A program made the translations under genes and the position numbers. From NCBI GenBank assembly GCA_046154695.1, contig JBJXFI010000423.1:1-29548 (forward strand): a stretch of 29,548 bases of DNA, written 5' to 3'. Origin of the DNA: DALYLB01 sp046154695 (GTDB taxonomy: Bacteria; Acidobacteriota; Blastocatellia; RBC074). Below the pieces are notes generated by a model. It made no database searches. It was not told the origin of the DNA and saw nothing but the letters and a program-made list of their open reading frames with translations. This document shows positions 13,980 to 24,972 of the stretch, piece after piece (the first letter of the stretch is position 1; every line of letters begins with the position of its first letter).

Positions 13980-15179
13980 ATGCCCCTGGGAACCATGTTC
14001 TATTCAAAAAAGCCAAACTCAGCGCCGGAAGAGACCGATCGTCAGATTGTCGTGCGCTCGAATCCCTTCAACGGCCTGCTGCCGGTCATGCGCAAGGAGG
14101 CGATTCACCTGAGCCGCGATCCGGCGGCGCTCTTCTTCACGGTCTTCATCCCGATGATTCAGTTGTTCATGATCGGGTTCGCGATCAACACGAACGTGCG
14201 CCGGATTCCGACGGCGGTCTACGACGCGGCGCGGACGCAGGAGAGCGCCCGCCTCGCGCAACGATTCGTCAATTCGGATGATTTCCGGATTCTGCGGAAC
14301 GTCTTTTCGGAAGAGGAGCTGAATCGCGAGATCATCTCGGGGCGAACGCGGGTGGGCATCATGATTCCGCCCGACTATTCGCGGCGATTGATGGCGGGGC
14401 AGACGGCGAGCTTCCTGTTGCTGGTGGACGGGTCCGAGTCCTCGGTGGCGGGCGAGGCGGTGAACGTGGCGAACGGCATCGCGCTGACCGAATCGCTGGA
14501 GCGGACGCTGCAGGTGACGGCGGTCCGGCGACAGCTTCCCGTCGAATCGCGGCCGAAAGTCCTTTTCAATCCGGATATGAAATCGGCCAATTTTCTGATT
14601 CCGGGCATGATCGCGGTGCTGATGCAGATGATGACGGTGCTGTTGACCGCCGTCGCAATCGTCCGCGAACGCGAGAAAGGGACGCTCGAACAGTTGTACA
14701 TGACGCCCATCAAGCCGCTCGGCCTGATGATCGGAAAGATCGTGCCCTACGCCGTTCTGGCCTACGCGGAAATCTGCCTGCTGCTCGTCTTTATGCGCTT
14801 CATCTTCGGCGTGCCGATCCAGGGGAGCATTCCCCTGCTGCTGCTGCTCGTGACGCCGTTCATCCTGACGATGCTCGGCTTCGGCCTGCTGATCTCCACG
14901 CGCGCCCGCTCATATCAGGAGGCGACACAGTCGGCCTTCGGAACGATGATGCCGTCGATCTTCCTCTCCGGCTATATCTTTCCCATCGAGAACATGCCGC
15001 TGGGGTTTCAGTATATCAGCCAGATCATTCCGACGACCTATCTGATCCAGATCTTCCGCGGCATCATCCTGCGCGGCGCCAACCTCGGCGATCTCTGGAA
15101 ACAGGGCGCGATTCTGACCGTGATGAGCGTCTTTATGGTGGTGATCGCGGCGCGGCGCTTCAACAAGAAGACAAGTTAA
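13980..15179 (+). CDS. ABC-2 type exporter permease (YbhS/YbhR-like)
   Basis: 399 residues, ABC-2 permease type. After a ~35-residue polar N-terminus comes the family motif RKEAIHLSRDPAALFFTVFIPMIQ (seen across about 40-62), with the first membrane segment. A large extracytoplasmic domain follows (about 70-205), then five hydrophobic segments from about 210 to 392. The sequence EREKGTLEQLYMTPI is the conserved cytoplasmic coupling motif. The start codon is one base after the ATPase stop. Only one permease gene is present, whereas E. coli ybhS/ybhR form a pair, so a homodimer is the simplest reading. An alternative ATG at 13995 would remove five residues. Together with the adaptor and ATPase it should export a hydrophobic or cationic compound; this is an inference from the family. 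Confidence 0.92.
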   Translation: MPLGTMFYSKKPNSAPEETDRQIVVRSNPFNGLLPVMRKEAIHLSRDPAALFFTVFIPMIQLFMIGFAINTNVRRIPTAVYDAARTQESARLAQRFVNSDDFRILRNVFSEEELNREIISGRTRVGIMIPPDYSRRLMAGQTASFLLLVDGSESSVAGEAVNVANGIALTESLERTLQVTAVRRQLPVESRPKVLFNPDMKSANFLIPGMIAVLMQMMTVLLTAVAIVREREKGTLEQLYMTPIKPLGLMIGKIVPYAVLAYAEICLLLVFMRFIFGVPIQGSIPLLLLLVTPFILTMLGFGLLISTRARSYQEATQSAFGTMMPSIFLSGYIFPIENMPLGFQYISQIIPTTYLIQIFRGIILRGANLGDLWKQGAILTVMSVFMVVIAARRFNKKTS

Positions 15180-15303
15180 GAATGGGAGCCGGTTCGTTTG
15201 CGTTAGGAGCCCTGTTTTAGCCTTCAGATCGTTTGCCTATTGGGGCTTGTTTCTGTTATCACTCAGAGGGGGAGCATCACCGGCAACCGACAACCGAGAA
15301 GCC

Positions 15304-17712
15304 ATGACGGAAGAGTTCGACATCAATTCGGGCGAATCGTCGCGGGAACCCGCGGGCGAGTCGTGGTTCGGGCTGCGGGCCGGGACGTCATTGGCGGAGC
15401 GGTATCGAATCGAACGGCTCGTGAGCCGCGGAGGGATGGGCGCGGTTTTCGAGGCGACGCAGTTGGGGCTGGACCGTTCGGTGGCGATCAAGGTGCTGCT
15501 TCCCTATTTGAGCCGGGACGAGAAGATGCAGGAGCGCTTCCGCCGCGAGGCGCGATCGGCCGCGGGCCTGAACCATCCGAATATCATCCAGATCTACGAT
15601 TACGGCATCAGCGATCACGGTCCCTATATCGTGATGGAGTTCCTGCGCGGCCGGAGCCTGCGCGAAATGCTGCGCGGGGGGCCGATGCGAATCGGGCATG
15701 CCGTGGATCTGATGGAACAGGTCTGTTCGGCGCTCGCGACGGCGCATGCGGCGGGCATCATCCACCGCGACATCAAGCCCGACAATCTGCTGATCGAGAC
15801 GCAGGCCGATGGCGGCTTCCATGTGAAGGTCCTGGATTTCGGCATTGCCAAGATGCGGGAGGCGCAGTCGGAAGAGGACGACACGAATCTCACGGGCGCG
15901 AATATCATCGGCTCGCCGGCCTATATGTCTCCGGAACAGTGCCTGGGCTCGCCGCTCGACGCGCGCTCGGACCTCTATTCGCTGGGCATCGTGCTGTACG
16001 AGATGCTGACGGGCGAGACGCCCTTCGGAAAGCTCGCTCCGCCCTCGATGATGATGAACCATATCAACACGGCGCCGACGCCTCCCAGCCGGATGCGGGG
16101 AGAGATCGGCGAGGCCCTCGAATCCTTGATTCTGAAGGCGCTGGCGAAGGATCGCGAAGCGCGGTTCAGAAACGTCAGCGAGTTCGCCGGCCGGCTGCGG
16201 CGGACCGTGGACGATCCCGATCTGTATGGCGCGGATTTGACGGAGGGGGACACGCTGGACGCCTATGCGACCGGCTCCGACGCCCGGCCCGGGAACGGGG
16301 CGCCTTCGAATTCGCAGACGGCCACGCTTCGGCGCCGGCTGGCGATTCTGCCGCTGCGCAATCTGGCGGGCGATCCGGAGATCGAGTTCCTGGGCTTCGC
16401 GCTGGCCGACAGCGTGATCACGCAGCTCGCGCCGCTCAAGTCGCTGATCGTGCGTCCATCCTCGGCCGTCGAAAAGTACCGCAATCAGGCGATCGAGCCG
16501 CGCGTCGCCGGACGCGAGCTGCTGGTGGACACGATCATTTCGGGAAGCTATCTGAAAGCCGGAGAGTTGTTCCGGGTGACGGTGCAGCTGATCGACGTAT
16601 CGCAGAACGAGATTCTCTGGCAGGAGCGCATCGATCTGAAATTCGACAATGTCATCGCGCTGCAGGACCGCATTTGCGAGGAGTTGATCCGGGGCCTGCG
16701 CCTGAGCATCTCGACCGATGAGAAGGAGGCGCTCAAACAGGACGAGATCCGCAACCCGCTGGCGTACGAATTCTACCTTCGCGGCCTGGCTTTCGGGAAC
16801 GCGACCGATGAGCACAAACAGGCGGTGCAGATGCTCGAGGCGTCCGTCAGCATGGATCCGGGCTATGCCCCGGCCTGGGCGGCGCTCGCCGGGCGCTATA
16901 TCGACGCCCGCTCCTACCTGCGGGACGAATCGATGATGGCCAAGGCCGAGGGAGCCGCCCGGAAGGCGCTCGAGCTCAAACCAAATTTTCCGGCCGCCCT
17001 CTTCTGGCTGGCCGTCTATTACGGAGAGACGGGCGAGCTCAAGAAAGCGATCACCGTCTGCAAAGACCTCCTGCGGGCGGCGCCGAACAGTGAATACGCC
17101 TATCAGGCCATGGGGCACGCCTACGATTACGCCGGCCTGCCCGATGTCGCGCTGACGCTCTTCCGCAAGGCGGTCGAGATCAATCCTGTGACCTATCCGT
17201 ATATGGCCGGTTTCGTGCTCTACCAGAAAGGCGAGTATGCGGAGGCCCGCAGGGAACTCGAGGCATGCCCAGATTCGACCCTCGAAAAGTACTTCTGGTT
17301 GTCGGTCATCGACTTTGTCGAGGGGGATCGCGCATCGGCGATCGCCCGCCTGGACCCGATCCTCGCGCGCGGTGGAAGCGGCATGTTTCCGGTGCAGCTC
17401 CGTTCCCTGTTATACGCCTTTCGGGGAGAGCGCGAGGAAGGCCGCGCGTTGCTCCTCGACGTGCTCGATCCCGCCGTGCGACTCGGCGCCTATCACTACT
17501 ACATCAGCGCCTGCATTCTCGCCCAGCTCGGGGACGCGCCGATGGCGATTCAGATGCTTTGGGGCGCGGTCAAGGCCGGCTATGCCAATCACCCCTTTCT
17601 GATGGCCGACCCGCTGCTCGCTCCATTGCGGGAGGCGAGCGAGTTCGCCGAGATCGCCGCCGCGATGAAGAAGTTCCAGACCCAACTGCAATTGATGCTC
17701 GTCACGGGATAG
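15304..17712 (+). CDS. Ser/Thr protein kinase with TolB-like and TPR regions
   Basis: 802 residues. An N-terminal Hanks-type kinase domain (about 34-297) has Lys63 in AIKVL, HRDIKPDN (154-161), DFG (178-180) and the GSPAYMSPEQ activation segment (203-212), so it should be active. In the glycine loop the first Gly is Ser (SRGGMG, 41-46). A linker is followed by a TolB-like domain (about 344-470, RRRLAILPLRNLAGD...) and TPR-like helical repeats (about 480-790). I see no transmembrane segment, so it is probably cytosolic. Such proteins are common in Acidobacteriota and are thought to link phosphorylation to protein scaffolding. I chose the ATG at 15304; a TTG at 15247 would add 19 residues but lacks a ribosome site. 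The gene starts 124 bp after the efflux permease and is 66 bp ahead of the AsmA gene, so it may head a two-gene unit. Confidence 0.92.
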   Translation: MTEEFDINSGESSREPAGESWFGLRAGTSLAERYRIERLVSRGGMGAVFEATQLGLDRSVAIKVLLPYLSRDEKMQERFRREARSAAGLNHPNIIQIYDYGISDHGPYIVMEFLRGRSLREMLRGGPMRIGHAVDLMEQVCSALATAHAAGIIHRDIKPDNLLIETQADGGFHVKVLDFGIAKMREAQSEEDDTNLTGANIIGSPAYMSPEQCLGSPLDARSDLYSLGIVLYEMLTGETPFGKLAPPSMMMNHINTAPTPPSRMRGEIGEALESLILKALAKDREARFRNVSEFAGRLRRTVDDPDLYGADLTEGDTLDAYATGSDARPGNGAPSNSQTATLRRRLAILPLRNLAGDPEIEFLGFALADSVITQLAPLKSLIVRPSSAVEKYRNQAIEPRVAGRELLVDTIISGSYLKAGELFRVTVQLIDVSQNEILWQERIDLKFDNVIALQDRICEELIRGLRLSISTDEKEALKQDEIRNPLAYEFYLRGLAFGNATDEHKQAVQMLEASVSMDPGYAPAWAALAGRYIDARSYLRDESMMAKAEGAARKALELKPNFPAALFWLAVYYGETGELKKAITVCKDLLRAAPNSEYAYQAMGHAYDYAGLPDVALTLFRKAVEINPVTYPYMAGFVLYQKGEYAEARRELEACPDSTLEKYFWLSVIDFVEGDRASAIARLDPILARGGSGMFPVQLRSLLYAFRGEREEGRALLLDVLDPAVRLGAYHYYISACILAQLGDAPMAIQMLWGAVKAGYANHPFLMADPLLAPLREASEFAEIAAAMKKFQTQLQLMLVTG

Positions 17713-17778
17713 GCGCGGCCTTTTCGATCCCTTTTCTCCCTCGCGGCCGCCGGGGTTCGCAATCCGATCGGAGACAGA

Positions 17779-20583
17779 ATGAAACAACATCCTTGGAAAT
17801 CACTGCGTGCGTCAAAATGGTTCAAACCGGCCGTCATCGCGGGGGGAGTCGTCGTTCTGCTGCTGCTTGGGTTGCTGGCGGCGCCGATGCTGATCGATGT
17901 GAACACGTATCGGGGGCAGATCACAAGTCAGTTGGAGCGGACGCTGGGGCGCAAGGTCGAGCTCGGCGCGATGAAGCTGCGGGTGTTGCCGTCGATCAAG
18001 GTGGCGGTCGAGCAGGTGCGGATCGGAGAGGACCCGAAGTTCGCGCAGGGCGATTTCGTGAGCGCCCGGGCGGTGCGGCTGCAAATGGGGCTGTGGTCGC
18101 TGTTGAAAGGCTCGCCGGAGGTCTCGGGAATCGAATTGGAGGAACCGGCCATCGTGCTCATCCGGGAGCCGGACGCGCGATGGAACTGGAGCACACTCAA
18201 GCCGCTGCAATCGGCCGAGCCGCAGTCCTCGCAGCCGCCCTTCGACCTGCGGGTGCGAAACGGCCGGTTCACGTTGATCGATCGGAGTGTGACGCCGCCG
18301 TCGGAGAAGAGTTACACGGGCGTCAATATCGATCTCGACGATTTTTCGACGCAGAGGGCGTTCAATGCGGTGGTCGGCATGACGATGCCGGGCGAGCAGG
18401 GCGGGAAGATCTCGATCGAGGGAGAGGCCGGCCCGATCGATCGCGCCGAATCCGCGCGGATCCCGATCGATGCGCGCATTCGCATGGAAGCGGTCGATCT
18501 CGCGGGCCTCGAATCGATGTTCGGCGACGGCTCCACGCGGGGAAAACACGCAGGGCGTCTGACCACCGACGTGAAGGTCAAGGGAAGGCTGGCCGATGGC
18601 CTGGCGGCGAACGGAAACCTCCGGGCCGAGCAATTGCGAATCGTGGAGAATGTGGAGCCGGCGCGGACGCCGATCGAGACCGAGTTCGCCTTCAATGCGA
18701 GGGCGGAGAAGAACGCCGCCGGCGAATCCGTCATTTCGATGACGATCGACCGATGCCTGGCGCGGATGGGCGGGACGAAGGCCGACATCACGGGCCGGAT
18801 CGACCGCCTTCTCTCGCAGCCGGCGGTCGATCTGCGGATCAAGGGGGACCGTGTGTCGCTCGAGAACCTGCTCGAATCGGCCCATGCCTTCGGCTTCGGT
18901 CCGCCGGCCGGCGCCCGGGCCGGCGGCACGGCGACCTTCGACCTGCGCGCAAGCGGCGACGCGCAATCGCCCGCGATCAATGGGCGCGCGGAGATTCGGG
19001 ACCTGAAATTCCAGAACGCCTCCATGCCGCAGCCGATGACGGTATCGGAGCTCACCCTGGCCTTCAATCCCACCGAGGTGACGGCCTCGCCCTTCCGCGC
19101 CACGCTCTCCCGCACGACGGTCGATCTGAGCAACCTCAAGATCAGCGACTACAGCAAACAACCCCGGGCCCATCTGGACGTATCGACGAGCAACGCGCAA
19201 CTGGATGATCTGGTGAAGATCGCCGAGTCCTTCGGCGCGCGGCCGGGGATCGCTTCCGCGGGGGGCGGCGCCTCGTTCAAGGCCTCGATCGACACCAACC
19301 TCAATGCCCCCGCGCGCGCGATGAGAATCAACGGCACGGGGAAGTTGACCGCCGCGCGCATGCAGCTTGCGCAGGCCGCGAAACCCATCGAGATCGCCAA
19401 CGCGGATCTCGGATTTACCGGCGACAGCCTGCGCGTCGACAATCTGGGGATGCAGGTCGGAGGCAGCCAGATCTCCGGCTGGCTGCAGGTGCGGGATTTC
19501 GACCGGCCGGCGGCCGACTTCGACCTGAAGGCCAACCAACTGATCGTCGCCGAGCTGCAGCAGAGCCTGGGAGCGGGCTCGGGAACATCGGGACCGGGCG
19601 GCGATGCGTCCGGCGCGATGCGCGCCGATGGGCGGATCGCCATCGGTACGCTGCGGCTCGACACCATCACCGCCACCGATGTTCAGAGCCGGGTGCTGCT
19701 CGCCAATCAGGTGCTCACCCTCGATCCATTGACGATGAAGCTCTACGACGGGGCCTATCAGGGCTCGGTCCAGGTCGATTCCTCGTCCGCTCCGTCGGGG
19801 TTCGCCGTGAACGGAAATTTCAACGGCCTCGACATCAATCGATTCCTGTCGGCCTCCGGGCAGCAAAGCTCGATTTATGGACGAGCCGGCGGCTCGCTCA
19901 ACCTTCGCGGACGCAATGAAAGCGGATCCGACGCGATGGCGAAATCGCTTGTCGGCAATGGCTTCATCGCCATCAATGACGGCAAATTCACCAGCTTCGA
20001 TTTGATGAAACAGGTCGAGGTGATCGGGAAACTCTACAACCTGCCGGCCGGCGGCGCCGGCACCGCCTTTCGCTCCCTGAAGACCAATCTCGTCTTTGAA
20101 CGCGGGCGAATGCGCACCGACACGCTGCAAATCATCATGGACGATCTGCAGGTCAACGGCGACGGCGCCATCGAGCTCGGCGACGCCCCCACGATGGATT
20201 ATGAGCTTCTGGTGAAATTGAGCGCCGCGTTGACCCGTCGTGTGACTTCCAGCGGCGGCGGCAGCGGCGGCGCGGGCGGCATCTTTTCCAGCATCGAAAA
20301 GATCACCTCGACGCTGGGCAATTTCTTCACCGACCAGGACGGCTCCATGGCCATCCCCCTGAAGGTCTCCGGCCCCCTCAAACAACCCGCGTTCGGCCTC
20401 AACGCTTCCGTCCTGGAAAAACGCGTGAAGACCCAATTGACCGACCGCCTGCTCGAAGGCTTCGGCAAGGAGCCCGGGGAGCCCGAAAAGGAGCCCGGCA
20501 AAGATCCCGAAAAACCCAAACCCGCCGATATCCTAAAGGGCGTCCTGGACCGCATGAAACGCAAGGAAAAGCCGAAGCCGTGA
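17779..20583 (+). CDS. AsmA-family inner-membrane-anchored protein
   Basis: 934 residues. A short basic N-terminus and one membrane helix (about 17-38) are followed by the AsmA N-terminal signature (LIDVNTYRGQITSQLERTLGRKVELG) and a very long beta-rich periplasmic region. An AsmA-like C-terminal region includes GNGFIAINDGKFTSFDLM. The protein ends in a Pro/Glu/Lys-rich tail and a basic helix. AsmA/TamB-like proteins form elongated grooves that are implicated in lipid transport to, or homeostasis of, the outer membrane, which suggests a diderm envelope. A good ribosome site (GGAG, 5 nt after GGAGACAGA begins to end) supports the ATG at 17779. It follows the kinase gene by 66 bp and may be co-transcribed, but no functional link is proven. 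Its stop is only 15 bp from the end of the convergent UPF0182 gene. Confidence 0.88.
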   Translation: MKQHPWKSLRASKWFKPAVIAGGVVVLLLLGLLAAPMLIDVNTYRGQITSQLERTLGRKVELGAMKLRVLPSIKVAVEQVRIGEDPKFAQGDFVSARAVRLQMGLWSLLKGSPEVSGIELEEPAIVLIREPDARWNWSTLKPLQSAEPQSSQPPFDLRVRNGRFTLIDRSVTPPSEKSYTGVNIDLDDFSTQRAFNAVVGMTMPGEQGGKISIEGEAGPIDRAESARIPIDARIRMEAVDLAGLESMFGDGSTRGKHAGRLTTDVKVKGRLADGLAANGNLRAEQLRIVENVEPARTPIETEFAFNARAEKNAAGESVISMTIDRCLARMGGTKADITGRIDRLLSQPAVDLRIKGDRVSLENLLESAHAFGFGPPAGARAGGTATFDLRASGDAQSPAINGRAEIRDLKFQNASMPQPMTVSELTLAFNPTEVTASPFRATLSRTTVDLSNLKISDYSKQPRAHLDVSTSNAQLDDLVKIAESFGARPGIASAGGGASFKASIDTNLNAPARAMRINGTGKLTAARMQLAQAAKPIEIANADLGFTGDSLRVDNLGMQVGGSQISGWLQVRDFDRPAADFDLKANQLIVAELQQSLGAGSGTSGPGGDASGAMRADGRIAIGTLRLDTITATDVQSRVLLANQVLTLDPLTMKLYDGAYQGSVQVDSSSAPSGFAVNGNFNGLDINRFLSASGQQSSIYGRAGGSLNLRGRNESGSDAMAKSLVGNGFIAINDGKFTSFDLMKQVEVIGKLYNLPAGGAGTAFRSLKTNLVFERGRMRTDTLQIIMDDLQVNGDGAIELGDAPTMDYELLVKLSAALTRRVTSSGGGSGGAGGIFSSIEKITSTLGNFFTDQDGSMAIPLKVSGPLKQPAFGLNASVLEKRVKTQLTDRLLEGFGKEPGEPEKEPGKDPEKPKPADILKGVLDRMKRKEKPKP

Positions 20584-20598
20584 TTGGGCACGCCCGGC

Positions 20599-23400
<2,802 letters not shown>

Positions 23401-23588
23401 AAGCCCTCTTCAGTGCGCTTCGGCTCCTGCGTCTGTCCGAGGCGCGGTTCGTTTCACATTGTTCTTTTGGAGAGGTCTGATTCTATCACCATCTTGTGCA
23501 AAAAGCTCTCTGCCGACTCTTTCCTATGCAGCACTCCGCCAGGATGGTTCGAATCGCGCCCCACGGTGCGCATGACATGTTTTTCGCC

Positions 23589-23594
23589 TATAAT
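23589..23594 (+). promoter_or_regulatory. Candidate -10 box (TATAAT) for murA
   Basis: An exact consensus -10 hexamer lies 122 bp upstream of the murA start codon. The -35 at standard spacing is poor (at best about three matching bases), so a dedicated promoter is plausible but may need an activator. A start near 23601 would give a leader of about 115 nt that includes the duplicated 13-mer and the micro-ORF. Confidence 0.4.
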
Positions 23595-23667
23595 CCCGAG
23601 TGATATACATACCGATTCACCGCGCTTACTGTAGAAATAGAATAACGCTCAGCATCATCACGCCGGC

Positions 23668-23693
23668 CCCAGGTAAATCACCCAGGTAAATCA
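23668..23693 (+). repeat. 13-bp tandem direct repeat in the murA leader
   Basis: The 13-mer CCCAGGTAAATCA occurs twice with no spacer (23668-23680 and 23681-23693). The AGG of the second copy sits 7 nt before an ATG at 23694 and could act as its ribosome site. Confidence 0.75.
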
Positions 23694-23723
23694 ATGGATA
23701 AGGAAGAGGCCAAAAATGGATAA
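23694..23723 (+). CDS. Possible 9-codon leader ORF overlapping the murA start
   Basis: ATG GAT AAG GAA GAG GCC AAA AAT GGA TAA encodes MDKEEAKNG and stops inside the murA start region (murA ATG at 23716). It has an AGG 7 nt upstream, from the second copy of the duplicated 13-mer. Ribosomes that terminate here could re-initiate on murA, but murA also has its own strong ribosome site inside this ORF, so chance is possible. The peptide resembles nothing I know. Confidence 0.2.
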   Translation: MDKEEAKNG

Positions 23724-24972
23724 ATTTCGAATCGTTGGGGGAACACGGCTGCGGGGGAGCGTTGCGATCGGCGGGGCGAAGAACTCCGCGCTGCCGTGTC
23801 TGGCGGCTTCCCTGCTGACGGCGGAGACGGTAAGGCTGGGGAATGTGCCGTACGTGCGCGATTTGATCACGATGCGGCGGCTGCTGGAGGATCTGGGGGC
23901 GACGGTGCTGGTGCCGGAGCTGCGCACGCACCGGATCAACGCGGGAACGGTGGAGAATTACGAGGCGCCGTATGAGCTGGTGAAGACGATGCGGGCGTCG
24001 GTGCTGGCGCTGGGGCCGCTGGTGGCGCGGTTCGGCGAGGCGCGGGTGAGTTTGCCGGGCGGATGCGCGATCGGGCAGCGTCCGATCGACCTGCACCTGA
24101 TGGCGCTCGAGCGAATGGGCGCGAGGATCGAACTGAACAACGGCGTGATCACGGCCAGGGCCGATCGTCTGCGTGGCGCGGAGATCTGGTTCGAGACGGT
24201 GACGGTGACCGGAACGGAGAACGTGATGATGGCCGCGGCGTTGGCGGACGGCGTGACGCGGATCTCGAACGCCGCGTGCGAGCCCGAGATCACCGATCTG
24301 GCCGATCTGCTGACGAAGATGGGCGCGCGGATCGATGGCGCGGGCACGGCGGCGCTCACGATCACCGGCGTCGAGCGCCTGCACGGCGCCGAACACACGA
24401 TCATCCCCGACCGGATCGAGACCGGCACGTTCCTTATCGCGGCGGCGATGACGGGCGGCGAACTGGAGATCACCGACTGCGAGCCGCGCCACCTGACGGC
24501 GGTGATCGAGAAGCTGCGCGCCGCGGGCGTCGTCATCGAAGAGATCGCACCGACGACGCTGCGCGTCTCGCCCGGCCGGCTGCGCGCGGTCGACGTGACG
24601 ACGGCGGTCTATCCCGGATTCCCGACCGATATGCAGGCGCAGTACATGGCCCTGATGACGCAGGCCGAGGGCCACGCGGTCGTCTCAGAGACGATCTTCG
24701 AGAACCGGTTCATGCACGTCAGCGAGCTGCAGCGGCTCGGCGCGCGGCTGCGCGTTCACGGACACAGCGTACACGTTCATGGCCCCTCGCCGCTGACGGG
24801 CGCGCGATTGATCGCCTCGGACCTGCGGGCCTCGGCGTCGCTCGTGCTGGCCGGCCTCGCCGCCGAAGGCGAGACGTGGATCGACCGCGTCTACCACATC
24901 GATCGCGGATACGAGAAGATCGAGGAGAAGCTGCGCGCCCTCGGCGCCGGGATCGAGCGCGTCAAGGAGTGA
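23716..24972 (+). CDS. murA: UDP-N-acetylglucosamine 1-carboxyvinyltransferase
   Basis: 418 residues, the normal length. It transfers enolpyruvyl from PEP to UDP-GlcNAc, the first committed step of peptidoglycan synthesis, in the cytosol. The active-site pair Lys22-Asn23 (GGAKNSALP) and the catalytic loop LPGGCAIGQRPIDLH with Cys117 (Cys115 in E. coli) are intact; Cys rather than Asp predicts fosfomycin sensitivity. The C-terminal part DLRASASLVLAGLAAEGET is typical. A strong ribosome site (AGGAAGAGG, 23701-23709) fixes the ATG at 23716. The last 11 bp overlap the end of the convergent murB. The next enzyme of the pathway is thus its direct neighbour, though on the opposite strand, so the two cannot share an operon. 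Confidence 0.97.
   Translation: MDKFRIVGGTRLRGSVAIGGAKNSALPCLAASLLTAETVRLGNVPYVRDLITMRRLLEDLGATVLVPELRTHRINAGTVENYEAPYELVKTMRASVLALGPLVARFGEARVSLPGGCAIGQRPIDLHLMALERMGARIELNNGVITARADRLRGAEIWFETVTVTGTENVMMAAALADGVTRISNAACEPEITDLADLLTKMGARIDGAGTAALTITGVERLHGAEHTIIPDRIETGTFLIAAAMTGGELEITDCEPRHLTAVIEKLRAAGVVIEEIAPTTLRVSPGRLRAVDVTTAVYPGFPTDMQAQYMALMTQAEGHAVVSETIFENRFMHVSELQRLGARLRVHGHSVHVHGPSPLTGARLIASDLRASASLVLAGLAAEGETWIDRVYHIDRGYEKIEEKLRALGAGIERVKE

Larger units (their letters stand above)
23401..23715. other. Divergent intergenic region between UPF0182 gene and murA
   Basis: 315 bp with no gene of ordinary size. On the plus strand it has a perfect TATAAT at 23589-23594, a 13-bp tandem duplication at 23668-23693 and a 9-codon ORF that overlaps the murA start. 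On the minus strand a possible -10 TAGAAT lies at 23480-23485, but no matching -35 was found. Confidence 0.6.

Noticed and set aside
15233..15262. Possible promoter TTGCCT ... TATCAC ahead of the kinase gene
   Set aside because: Only about 4 of 6 matches in each box at 18-bp spacing; too weak to list as a feature in GC-rich DNA.
17812..20436. 874-codon minus-strand frame opposite the AsmA gene
   Set aside because: The AsmA protein on the plus strand has a membrane anchor, family signature and ribosome site; the antisense frame has none.
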